Assembly: GCA_947311665.1 (NCBI GenBank)
Contig: CAMZLA010000047.1
Location: 1 to 9,642, forward strand
Direction of reading: 5' to 3'
DNA length: 9,642 nt
Source: an uncultured Candidatus Altimarinota bacterium
Lineage (GTDB): Bacteria; Patescibacteriota; Gracilibacteria; CAIRYL01
Of the stretch, positions 1 to 5,660 are shown in pieces. The notes beneath the pieces are model-generated. The model was not told the origin of the DNA. It saw nothing but the letters and a program-made list of their open reading frames with translations, and did not search any database. Every line of letters starts with the position of its first letter. Within the stretch, counting starts at the first letter, position 1. Both the position numbers and the translations under genes were made by a program.

Positions 1-239
1 GCAGAAGAGAGTTGTGCTTGTAGGGATTTATTGTTGTTTCTAAGATATGTTATTTTTCTATTTGATTCTGCAATATTATTATTGTTACTTCTTATAGCAC
101 TTGTTTGGTTAGTCTTAATGCTATTGCTTAGCTTTTGTTGAGATTTTTTTATATTCTTTCCAACATTTTCTACTTGTATTACTCGTGGAATTGGATATGT
201 TTCTGCAGACCGTTGTTGTGGTGTTATTGGAGCTGTCAT
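1..239 (-). CDS. Asn/Gln/Ser-rich protein of unknown function, N-terminal part only
   Basis: An open frame starts at the ATG on 239-237 (minus strand) and runs without a stop to the window edge, giving 79 codons. I do not recognise the family. The product begins MTAPITPQQRSAETYPIPRV and then becomes polar: many Asn, Gln, Ser and Lys residues with spaced Ile, Leu and Val, and a run of four Asn near residues 52-55. There is no signal peptide or membrane segment in the visible part. The composition suggests a disordered N-terminus leading into a helical or coiled-coil region. It lies 28 nt downstream of the 59-residue gene on the same strand with no terminator between them, so the two are probably co-transcribed from the promoter at 478-506. 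The upstream sequence is A/T only, with no Shine-Dalgarno motif. I am fairly sure it is a gene, because of the long open frame and plausible start, but not of its function. Confidence 0.6.
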   Translation of the reverse strand, partial: MTAPITPQQRSAETYPIPRVIQVENVGKNIKKSQQKLSNSIKTNQTSAIRSNNNNIAESNRKITYLRNNNKSLQAQLSS

Positions 240-267
240 TTTGTTTTATTTTTATTTTTTAAAATTT

Positions 268-447
268 TTAAATTTTATTTTTTGTTTCCTCTTCAAAAAA
301 TTGTAAGACATACTTAGCAAAAGAATTTTGTTTTTTGAGTTCTGATATTTCCATTTTTTTTGTTCTGGCTTCATCTTTGAGAGCCAGTTCCATTTGTCGT
401 AAAAATTTCACTCTTTCTGCATCTTCTTGTGTTGGTGGCCAGCTCAT
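268..447 (-). CDS. Small charged helical protein, 59 residues, unknown function
   Basis: The product begins MSWPPTQEDAERVKFLRQ and is rich in Glu, Lys and Arg. It looks almost wholly helical after the Pro-Pro, with a C-terminal amphipathic stretch around LQFFEEE. No family is recognised and no membrane segment is seen. The frame stays open upstream to an ATG at 504, with another ATG at 474. I chose the ATG at 447 because the predicted promoter at 478-506 would start RNA near 471, downstream of both earlier ATGs. The residues those starts would add are Phe/Tyr-rich, as expected of translated AT-rich leader DNA. It is the first gene of a probable two-gene minus-strand unit with the truncated gene at 1-239, and divergent from carA. 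It could be a structural or regulatory partner of the downstream protein, but that is only a guess from adjacency. Confidence 0.6.
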   Translation of the reverse strand: MSWPPTQEDAERVKFLRQMELALKDEARTKKMEISELKKQNSFAKYVLQFFEEETKNKI

Positions 448-477
448 TTTTTTTAAATAAAAGAATGTTTTCATATC

Positions 478-506
478 ATTATACCAAAGAAAAAAATAAA
501 ACACAA
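478..506 (-). promoter_or_regulatory. Predicted sigma-70-type promoter for the small minus-strand genes
   Basis: On the minus strand, TTGTGT (506-501) is followed by a 17-nt spacer and a perfect TATAAT (483-478). The spacer ends in TGG, giving an extended -10 (TGGTATAAT). This is the best promoter match in the window. RNA would start near 471, leaving a leader of about 24 nt before the ATG at 447. Assigned from consensus only. Confidence 0.6.
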
Positions 507-512
507 AGTTTA

Positions 513-541
513 TTGATTTGAATATTCTTTTTTTGTAGACT
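513..541 (+). promoter_or_regulatory. Predicted promoter for carA
   Basis: TTGATT (513-518) and TAGACT (536-541) are 17 nt apart. RNA would start near 548, about 26 nt before the carA ATG. The -10 element lies inside the palindrome at 534-548, so a protein bound there would block it. In such AT-rich DNA a chance match is quite possible. Confidence 0.4.
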
Positions 542-548
542 GTCTACA
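534..548. promoter_or_regulatory. 15-bp palindrome, possible operator between divergent promoters
   Basis: TGTAGAC, one central T, then GTCTACA: perfect 7-bp arms. It is relatively G/C-containing within an otherwise A/T stretch and overlaps the predicted carA -10 element. The short arms, single-base centre and promoter overlap fit a dimeric repressor site better than a terminator, since no T-tract follows. No regulator is encoded in the window, and the cognate protein is unknown. Confidence 0.4.
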
Positions 549-573
549 GTTTAAAAAAATTTATTATTATTCA

Positions 574-1674
574 ATGAAAGGATATTTGATTTTAGCCGAT
601 GGAAAGAAGTTTGAGGGAGAACTTTTTGGGTCTCGCTCTGCAACCTCAGGAGAAGTTGTGTTTTCTACGGCAATGGAAGGATATGAACAAAGTATTACAG
701 ATCCCAGCTTTAAGGGGCAAATCTTAACTTTTACATATCCCATGATTGGGAATTATGGAATTCCAAGTGAAGAAAGAGATGAGTTTGATATTTTGAAATA
801 TTTTGAAGGAGATGAGCTTTCTGTAAAAGGAGTTGTTGTTTGTGAATATTCAGAAGGGTTTTCTCATTATAGAGGAGTGAAAAGTTTTTCTCATTGGTTA
901 GAGGAAAAAGGAGTAAGTGGGATTTCAGGAATAGATACACGAGCATTAACAGAATATTTGCGAGAAAATGGTTCTCAGCTAGGACAAATTGTTCCAGAAA
1001 ATATTTCTCCACAAGATTTTTCTACCATAGAAGATCCAAATGAATATAATATTGTCGCATCGGTTTCAACACCAAAAGAAAAAGTGTATACACCAAAAAA
1101 TAAAAAATATTCTGTTGCTGTTTTCGATTTTGGAGTAAAGAATAATCAAATTCGAGAATTTTTAAAAAGAGGTATCGAAGTTGTTTTATTACCGTGGGAT
1201 GCAGATATTACTTCTCGTCTCGATGAATTTGATGGGATTTTTCTTTCTAATGGTCCTGGTGATCCAGAAAAAGTTATTGGAAAAGTGCAGAAAAATATTA
1301 TTGCAACACTTGAAAAAGAAATGCCATTGTGGGGGATTTGTTTAGGGAATCAGCTTTTGGCATTGGCTGTTGGAGGAAAAACTAAAAAAATGAAATATGG
1401 AAACAGGGGAGTTAATCAGCCATGTAAAGATGTTAAAACTGGTCGATGTTTTATTACTTCACAAAATCATGGATTTGAAGTCGATAAAGATTCTTTGCCA
1501 GGCGGTTGGTCTGTTTGGTGGGAAAATTTAAATGATGGGTCTACGGAAGGAATTATTCATGAGAATTTACCAGCATGTAGTGTGCAATTTCATCCAGAAA
1601 GTTGTCCTGGTCCACAAGATGCAAATGTTTTATTTGATGAATTTGTAGCTGTTTTAGAGAGCAATAAAAAATAA
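574..1674 (+). CDS. carA: Carbamoyl-phosphate synthase small (glutamine amidotransferase) subunit
   Basis: CarA hydrolyses glutamine and passes ammonia to CarB for carbamoyl phosphate, the precursor of pyrimidines and arginine; it is cytosolic. At 366 residues it has the normal family length: an N-terminal CarA domain (about 1-150) then a class I glutamine amidotransferase domain (about 178-360). Visible are the oxyanion-loop sequence SNGPGDP (225-231), the nucleophile Cys256 in GICLGNQLL, and His340 and Glu342 in QFHPES, so the triad is complete. The usual GHQ after the nucleophile reads GNQ. The stretches around YGNRGVNQPC (275-284) and FITSQNHGF (293-301) resemble animal CAD and Bacteroidetes-type CarA more than the E. 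coli protein. carB is not adjacent. The leader is A/T-rich without Shine-Dalgarno, and the next gene follows after 26 nt, so they are likely co-transcribed. Confidence 0.95.
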   Translation: MKGYLILADGKKFEGELFGSRSATSGEVVFSTAMEGYEQSITDPSFKGQILTFTYPMIGNYGIPSEERDEFDILKYFEGDELSVKGVVVCEYSEGFSHYRGVKSFSHWLEEKGVSGISGIDTRALTEYLRENGSQLGQIVPENISPQDFSTIEDPNEYNIVASVSTPKEKVYTPKNKKYSVAVFDFGVKNNQIREFLKRGIEVVLLPWDADITSRLDEFDGIFLSNGPGDPEKVIGKVQKNIIATLEKEMPLWGICLGNQLLALAVGGKTKKMKYGNRGVNQPCKDVKTGRCFITSQNHGFEVDKDSLPGGWSVWWENLNDGSTEGIIHENLPACSVQFHPESCPGPQDANVLFDEFVAVLESNKK

Positions 1675-1700
1675 AAAAATTATTCATTATTCATTTCAAC

Positions 1701-2546
1701 ATGTCTCCTTTATATTTATATTATAGTTTATTTCTATTCTCTATTATAGCGAGTGTGTTCATTGTTGTAAGAAAAATCGTTTCAGAACATAATCATTCTA
1801 AAAAACAAATGCATATTGCATTACAAAAAGCGAAAGAATTTTCTGTTGTTTCTGAAGCACAAAATAATAATGGAGAAAATATAAGTGAAGAAGTGAATGG
1901 GAAAAATGGGGAAAGAAGAAAAAAATCCTCATCTTTTCATCAAAAAACAGTAGAGAAAAAAGCATTATCATCAGAACTGCAAAGAGAAATTAATCAGCTT
2001 TTAAAAAAAGCAGATACTTTTCTAGCACAAAAAGAATATGAAGAAGCTGAAAAAACATTAATTCAATTACTTTCTTACGATCAAAAAAATAAAGAAGCAT
2101 TATTGAAAATATCAGAAGTATATCTCTCTCTTGAATCTTATTCTCGTGCAATATTTTTTCTCGATCAATATGCAGAATATCACGGTGAAAATGCTGTTTT
2201 TGTAAGTAATTATGGTCTGGCTCATTTTTATAAAAAAGACTTTGAAACAGCTATACAATATTATTCAAAAGCAATTGATCTCGATTCAAGTAATCATGTT
2301 CGATATGCAAATTTGGGTGAAGTATTTTTTATATTAGAAAATTATTCTGATTCAGTGAAATGCTATATTGAAGCATTGCGTCTTGCTCCTCGGAATATTG
2401 AATATCATAGACATATTGCAGATGGGTTTCGTCTCAATAATGCATTTTCTGAAGCAAAAAAATGGTATGAAAGAATTTTGAAAATTTCACCATATGATCA
2501 AGCGACTCAAAAAGAATTAGAAAAATTAAAAGCATTGGGGTTTTAA
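1701..2546 (+). CDS. Membrane-anchored TPR-repeat protein
   Basis: The 281-residue product has one N-terminal membrane helix (about 5-25, followed by Arg24/Lys25). Next is a charged, low-complexity linker rich in Asn, Glu, Lys and Ser (about 30-90), then roughly five tetratricopeptide repeats (about 98-266). Typical TPR spacing shows in segments such as NYGLAHFYKKDFETAIQYY (170-188) and RYANLGEVFFILENYSDSV (201-219). TPR arrays are protein-binding scaffolds. With an N-in anchor of this kind the repeats probably lie outside the membrane, but the lysine-rich linker makes topology uncertain. It follows carA by 26 nt on the same strand, likely as one transcript, with no obvious functional tie. 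The leader holds two ATTCATT-like repeats and no Shine-Dalgarno. The specific partner and process cannot be told from sequence. Confidence 0.85.
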   Translation: MSPLYLYYSLFLFSIIASVFIVVRKIVSEHNHSKKQMHIALQKAKEFSVVSEAQNNNGENISEEVNGKNGERRKKSSSFHQKTVEKKALSSELQREINQLLKKADTFLAQKEYEEAEKTLIQLLSYDQKNKEALLKISEVYLSLESYSRAIFFLDQYAEYHGENAVFVSNYGLAHFYKKDFETAIQYYSKAIDLDSSNHVRYANLGEVFFILENYSDSVKCYIEALRLAPRNIEYHRHIADGFRLNNAFSEAKKWYERILKISPYDQATQKELEKLKALGF

Positions 2547-2556
2547 AAAATAATAC

Positions 2557-2582
2557 AAACATATTTATTAGGTAATATGTTT
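2557..2582 (+). terminator. Weak A/T hairpin after the TPR gene
   Basis: AAACATATT (2557-2565) and AATATGTTT (2574-2582) form a 9-bp stem with an 8-nt loop, 11 nt after the TPR stop. The following sequence is T-rich but broken by A, C and G. It may be a weak terminator, or merely a chance hairpin in AT-rich DNA. Confidence 0.3.
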
Positions 2583-2606
2583 ACATTGTTTATGTGTTTA
2601 TATGTA

Positions 2607-2636
2607 TTGACGAGTTGATATATTTAAGTGTATTGT
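2607..2636 (+). promoter_or_regulatory. Predicted promoter for glnA
   Basis: TTGACG (2607-2612) and TATTGT (2631-2636) are separated by 18 nt. RNA would begin near 2643, about 24 nt before the ATG at 2667. If correct, the in-frame ATG at 2628 would lie upstream of the transcript, which supports the 2667 start. Consensus match only. Confidence 0.4.
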
Positions 2637-2666
2637 TGTGATATCTCTATTCTTTTATTATTTTAT

Positions 2667-4130
2667 ATGGGATTTTCACCAGATTTACAGCTGCGAGAGC
2701 ATTTAGCTCTTTCTTATCCAGAACTTGAAGAGTTTAATTTAGAGCTGAAAAAAGAACAATTATCGGGAAAAAGTGATGATTATTTTGAAAAAAAAATAAC
2801 TGACTTTTTAAAAAATGAAAAACGAATAAAAGCAGTAACTGTTGCATTTTCTGATTTAGAAGGGAAATTGCAAATGCTCGATTATGATAAGAAATTTTTT
2901 CTAGATTCTATAGAAAATTTGACTTTTGATGGTTCTTCAATTAAGGGTTTTACAGATTTAGGTTCATCAGATTTACGATTGGCAGTAGATTTTTCTTCAT
3001 TTCGATTGTTACCAGCAGATATTTTTGGAACAGGAAAAGCATTGCTTTTTGCAAATGTACACGATGTAGATGGGTCGCAATTTGAATCTGATTTTAGAGG
3101 AATGTTGCAAAATAAACTCAAAGAATTGAAAGATGTTGATGGTTATGATTTTCTTGTTGCTCCAGAAGTAGAAGGGTTTTTATTGAAAGGTCAAGATGCT
3201 GAACAAAATTATGCTTGTCAGGGCTTTGAATTGGCAACAAAAGGAGGATATTTCAACGCATTGCCACAAGATGATTTACGAAAGTTTATAGATACAGTTG
3301 CAGAAGTTCAGCGATCTCTTGGGTTTGAAAATGAAAAAGATCATGGAGAAGTTGCACCTGCTCAATTTGAAATTAATTTTAAATATACTCAGGCTCTTAT
3401 TACTGCTGATGAAATTTTATTGTATAAGCTTGTTGCTCGACAAGTTGCAAAATTGATGGGATTTACTGCTACTTTTTTACCAAAACCAATATCTGGAATA
3501 AATGGTTCAGGTATGCACATAAATATGAGTGTAACAAAAAATGGTGAGAATATTTTTTATGAAAAAGATGGAGAAGATAATTTATCTGAATTTGGGCAAA
3601 GTTTTTGTACAGGGTTATTACATCGAGCAAAAGAAATGAATGCAGTATATTGCCCTTCTGTAAATTCTTTTCGTCGATTAGATCCAAATTTTGAAGCTCC
3701 AAATGCAATACAAAAATCTGCTCGAGATAGAGGGTCTATTGTTCGAATTCCACTGGGAAATAAAAAATCTGCACGAATAGAAATGCGTCCAGTTTCTCCT
3801 GATGCGAATCCATATATGGTTTTTTTCTTATTTTTGATTGCTGGTTTAGAAGGAGTATCTGCAACGAAAACAGAATTGAAAGAAATGCGAGATTTTAGAG
3901 AACGAAAACCAGTTAAAAAACTCTATGGAAATTTTAGTGATGCTCTTTCAGGGTTTAAAACTTCGAAATATATGCAAAAAACATTGGGAACAAAAGCTCA
4001 TGAAAAGTTTTATGAAATAAAAAAAGAGGTGGTAGAACGAGCACCACGGGGATTGGGAAATAAAGTGAAAATTGGAGAGGTTATTTTCCATCATGAAGTA
4101 ACAAATCAAATTTTATGGAATAATTTTTAA
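2667..4130 (+). CDS. glnA: Glutamine synthetase, type I
   Basis: Catalyses ATP-dependent ligation of glutamate and ammonia to glutamine; type I enzymes are cytosolic dodecamers. From the chosen ATG the protein is 487 residues. Visible motifs, in order: FDGSSI with Asp88; PEVEG with metal ligands Glu167 and Glu169; HGEVAPAQFEI (226-236); NGSGMH with His284; RRLDPNFEAP (336-345); the phosphate-binding arginines in SARDRGSIVR (351-360); and ARIEMR (369-374). An ATG at 2628 is in frame, but its extension (MYCCDISILLLFY) looks like translated leader and precedes the predicted transcription start. The segment where enteric enzymes carry the adenylylatable tyrosine loop is short here (KLYGNFSDAL, 418-427), so control by adenylylation looks unlikely. 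It supplies glutamine for CarA encoded nearby. Transcription ends at the palindromes at 4211-4280. Confidence 0.93.
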   Translation: MGFSPDLQLREHLALSYPELEEFNLELKKEQLSGKSDDYFEKKITDFLKNEKRIKAVTVAFSDLEGKLQMLDYDKKFFLDSIENLTFDGSSIKGFTDLGSSDLRLAVDFSSFRLLPADIFGTGKALLFANVHDVDGSQFESDFRGMLQNKLKELKDVDGYDFLVAPEVEGFLLKGQDAEQNYACQGFELATKGGYFNALPQDDLRKFIDTVAEVQRSLGFENEKDHGEVAPAQFEINFKYTQALITADEILLYKLVARQVAKLMGFTATFLPKPISGINGSGMHINMSVTKNGENIFYEKDGEDNLSEFGQSFCTGLLHRAKEMNAVYCPSVNSFRRLDPNFEAPNAIQKSARDRGSIVRIPLGNKKSARIEMRPVSPDANPYMVFFLFLIAGLEGVSATKTELKEMRDFRERKPVKKLYGNFSDALSGFKTSKYMQKTLGTKAHEKFYEIKKEVVERAPRGLGNKVKIGEVIFHHEVTNQILWNNF

Positions 4131-4210
4131 TAATATTTTTCAAAAATACCACTCTATAAATGTCCATTAATCCAATATTTAGCAAAAAAACATTTGTAAA
4201 ACGGATGTAT

Positions 4211-4250
4211 AAAAAAAGAAGTAAGAGCATATGCTCTTACTTCTTTTTTT
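4211..4250. terminator. Bidirectional terminator, 40-bp perfect palindrome
   Basis: AAAAAAAGAAGTAAGAGCAT at 4211-4230 is followed by its exact complement at 4231-4250. It forms a hairpin with a G/C-containing core (GAAGTAAGAGC) flanked by A and T tracts on both sides, so it can stop transcription from glnA (plus) and from the convergent repeat protein (minus). Confidence 0.85.
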
Positions 4251-4252
4251 TA

Positions 4253-4280
4253 AATTTATATTTTTTAAAAAATATAAATT
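4253..4280. terminator. Second A/T palindrome abutting the convergent gene's stop
   Basis: A 28-bp perfect palindrome made only of A and T, with its axis between 4266 and 4267. It overlaps the stop codon (4279-4281) of the minus-strand gene and precedes the stronger hairpin at 4211-4250. It may be an accessory hairpin protecting the 3' end or part of a tandem terminator. Confidence 0.45.
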
Positions 4281-5004
4281 ATGATTTTTTTGGTTTGTTT
4301 TGCAGTGCTTGAGCAGCAGCTCTTGCTTTGGCAAGTTCATCTTGTTCTTTTGCTCTCACTTCTCCACTAGTAAGTTCTGCTTCCAGTTCTTCCCATTCTT
4401 GGTGATGTGTTCCTTGAAGTCCATCAAGTTGTTCTTTATGTTTTATATCAAGTTCAGAAAATTTTTGTTTTTCTTCGCTTAAAATTCTAATAAGTTCATC
4501 AACTTGAAATTGTGTAAGTTGTGGAACTGCCCCAATTATTCTTTTTTTCTCTTCTTTTGTAAGGGATATAGATCCTGCTAAAAGTTTTAAAAATAATTTT
4601 TCATCAAATTGTAATTTATGAGCAGGTAATTTTATTTTTGTTTGAAATCCATCTTCCATTCCAAAAGTTCCAATAGGTTGAGTTACTACTTCTTGAGGAG
4701 GCATTGGCGGTTGTGCTGGTTGTTGGGCATATGGATTTTGTCCAGCTTGTTGAGCATATGGATTATATGCCTGTTGTCCTTGAGGAGGCATTGGCGGTTG
4801 TGCTGGTTGTTGAGCATATGGATTTTGTCCAGCTTGTTGGGCATATGGATTATATGCCTGTTGCCCTTGAGGTGGAATTGGCGGCTGTCCAGCTTGTTGT
4901 CCTTGTCCTTGAGTATATGGATTTTGCCCTTGTTGTCCTCCTTGTGGGTTTTTTCCTGATCCTTGGTGTTGTCCATTGTTTTGATTTCCTACTGGTGGTG
5001 TCAT
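4279..5004 (-). CDS. Pro/Gln/Asn-rich repeat protein with helical C-terminal domain
   Basis: The 241-residue protein has two halves. Residues 1-107 are disordered and made of Pro, Gln, Gly, Asn, Ala and Tyr. They include two near-identical 29-residue repeats (46-74 and 75-103) built on NPYAQQ and PPMPPQGQQA, with a degenerate partial unit before them (about 32-45). Residues 125-241 are charged and helical. A compact predicted domain (about 130-180, LFLKLLAGSISLTKEEKKRI then IIGAVPQLTQFQVDELIRIL) is followed by a long charged helix and a lysine-rich tail. There is no signal peptide or membrane segment, so it is probably cytosolic. From general knowledge, similar short LTxEEKxxII...LxxxQxxELxxIL segments occur in many Patescibacteria proteins of unknown role. 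It is transcribed alone, convergent with glnA and divergent from rplU. The function is not known; a scaffold or condensate-forming role is only a speculation from composition. Confidence 0.8.
   Translation of the reverse strand: MTPPVGNQNNGQHQGSGKNPQGGQQGQNPYTQGQGQQAGQPPIPPQGQQAYNPYAQQAGQNPYAQQPAQPPMPPQGQQAYNPYAQQAGQNPYAQQPAQPPMPPQEVVTQPIGTFGMEDGFQTKIKLPAHKLQFDEKLFLKLLAGSISLTKEEKKRIIGAVPQLTQFQVDELIRILSEEKQKFSELDIKHKEQLDGLQGTHHQEWEELEAELTSGEVRAKEQDELAKARAAAQALQNKPKKS
4692..4901. repeat. 87-bp tandem repeats inside the Pro/Gln-rich gene
   Basis: Two full copies, 4692-4778 and 4779-4865, differ at only three of 87 positions. A third, diverged and partial copy starts at 4866. The period equals 29 codons, so copy-number change keeps the reading frame. 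Two of the three differences are reciprocal G/A swaps at paired TTGGGCAT/TTGAGCAT sites. Confidence 0.9.
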
Positions 5005-5055
5005 AAAAAAATATATAAATAGAAATATTGTTTTCAGTTCATTTTATCATAATAT

Positions 5056-5085
5056 ATCATATTATAAAAGGGTAATATTTCACAA
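5056..5085 (-). promoter_or_regulatory. Predicted promoter for the Pro/Gln-rich repeat protein
   Basis: On the minus strand, TTGTGA (5085-5080), an 18-nt spacer and TATGAT (5061-5056). RNA would begin near 5049, leaving about 45 nt of leader. The surrounding DNA is almost all A/T, so other -10-like hexamers also occur here. Confidence 0.35.
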
Positions 5086-5131
5086 TAATTTTTTATAAAA
5101 AGTTTCTCTTAAAAAGAAAAAAGAAAAAGTT

Positions 5132-5160
5132 TTGACTTTTCTGTGAAAAAAAGAGATGAT
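5132..5160 (+). promoter_or_regulatory. Predicted promoter for rplU
   Basis: TTGACT (5132-5137), a 17-nt spacer and GATGAT (5155-5160). RNA would start near 5167, giving a leader of about 60 nt, long for this window. I looked for a ribosomal-protein leader fold in 5165-5228 and could not define one. Confidence 0.4.
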
Positions 5161-5228
5161 TTATTAGCTTTATTTGTAGGGAATAGAGTCTTAGCAATTT
5201 TTACATAGTAACTTAATTTTATATACAA

Positions 5229-5537
5229 ATGGCATTTGCAATAATTGAAAACGGAGGAAAACAATATATGGTTGAAGCTGGAAAAACAGTTTTACTTGAA
5301 AAGATGGAAGGAGAGGCTGGAGATTCAGTAACTTTCCCATTGGTTGTTCTTACTTCAGAAGAAGGAAAGACAGAAATAGGGGCTCCATATTTAAAAGGAG
5401 TAAAAGTTGAAGGGAAGATTGTTGAACAAGGACGGGCAGATAAAATTCGTATTGTTCATAAACAATCGAAAAAAAGAATGCATAAAGTTCGAGGACATAG
5501 ACAACCTTTTACAAAAGTAGAAATTGTTTCATTATAA
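5229..5537 (+). CDS. rplU: Large ribosomal subunit protein bL21
   Basis: bL21 binds 23S rRNA in the 50S subunit. At 102 residues it has the normal family length. Diagnostic features are the N-terminal IIENGGKQYMVEAG, GAPYLKGVKV in the middle, and the C-terminal RGHRQPFTKVEI. The lysine/arginine-rich stretch before the last motif (about residues 78-91, KQSKKRMHKVRGHR) contacts RNA in known structures. In most bacteria rpmA (bL27) follows directly. Here a terminator follows within 70 nt and the next gene is hflX, so rplU appears to be transcribed alone. The ATG is preceded by A/T-rich sequence without Shine-Dalgarno. The identity is secure. Confidence 0.97.
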   Translation: MAFAIIENGGKQYMVEAGKTVLLEKMEGEAGDSVTFPLVVLTSEEGKTEIGAPYLKGVKVEGKIVEQGRADKIRIVHKQSKKRMHKVRGHRQPFTKVEIVSL

Positions 5538-5569
5538 TTTCTTTAAATATTTTTATAAATATTGAAAAC

Positions 5570-5606
5570 AAAAAAAGCTGATTAATTTTTTTAATCAGTT
5601 TTTTTT
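5570..5606 (+). terminator. Rho-independent terminator after rplU
   Basis: CTGATTAA (5578-5585) pairs with TTAATCAG (5591-5598) around a five-T loop. A G-T pair and an A/T tract extend the stem outward to 5570-5606. A run of T follows. It isolates rplU from hflX. Confidence 0.75.
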
Positions 5607-5609
5607 ATT

Positions 5610-5638
5610 TTGAGTAAAATCTTGGAAACTGATATTAT
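5610..5638 (+). promoter_or_regulatory. Predicted promoter for hflX
   Basis: TTGAGT (5610-5615), a 17-nt spacer and TATTAT (5633-5638), with RNA starting near 5645 and a leader of about 16 nt. A second perfect TATAAT (5642-5647) lies just downstream but has no -35 at proper spacing. Confidence 0.45.
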
Positions 5639-5660
5639 GCATATAATATAATAAATTTTT

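Noticed and set aside
135..317. A 60-residue plus-strand open frame over the left genes
   Set aside because: The translation is Phe/Leu/Tyr/Cys-rich, as expected from the antisense of AT-rich coding DNA. The minus strand carries a more plausible frame.
448..504. N-terminal extension of the small minus-strand gene from the ATG at 504 or 474
   Set aside because: The predicted transcription start near 471 lies downstream of both ATGs, and the extra residues are Phe/Tyr-rich leader-like sequence.
2628..2666. glnA start at 2628 (adds 13 residues)
   Set aside because: The added residues (MYCCDISILLLFY) do not resemble GlnA, and they overlap the predicted promoter.
4692..4901. Regular repeats resembling a CRISPR array
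   Set aside because: The repeats are contiguous with no spacers, the unit is 87 bp, and they are in frame within a protein gene.
4642..5006. Open frames on the opposite strand or other frames of the Pro/Gln-rich repeat gene
   Set aside because: Tandem repeats of 87 bp hold several frames open at once. Only the minus-strand frame gives a coherent disordered region plus a helical domain, with a promoter and terminator around it.
5165..5228. Ribosomal protein L21 leader RNA upstream of rplU
   Set aside because: The leader length is suitable, but I could not draw a convincing conserved fold; the stems possible are short and A/T-only.
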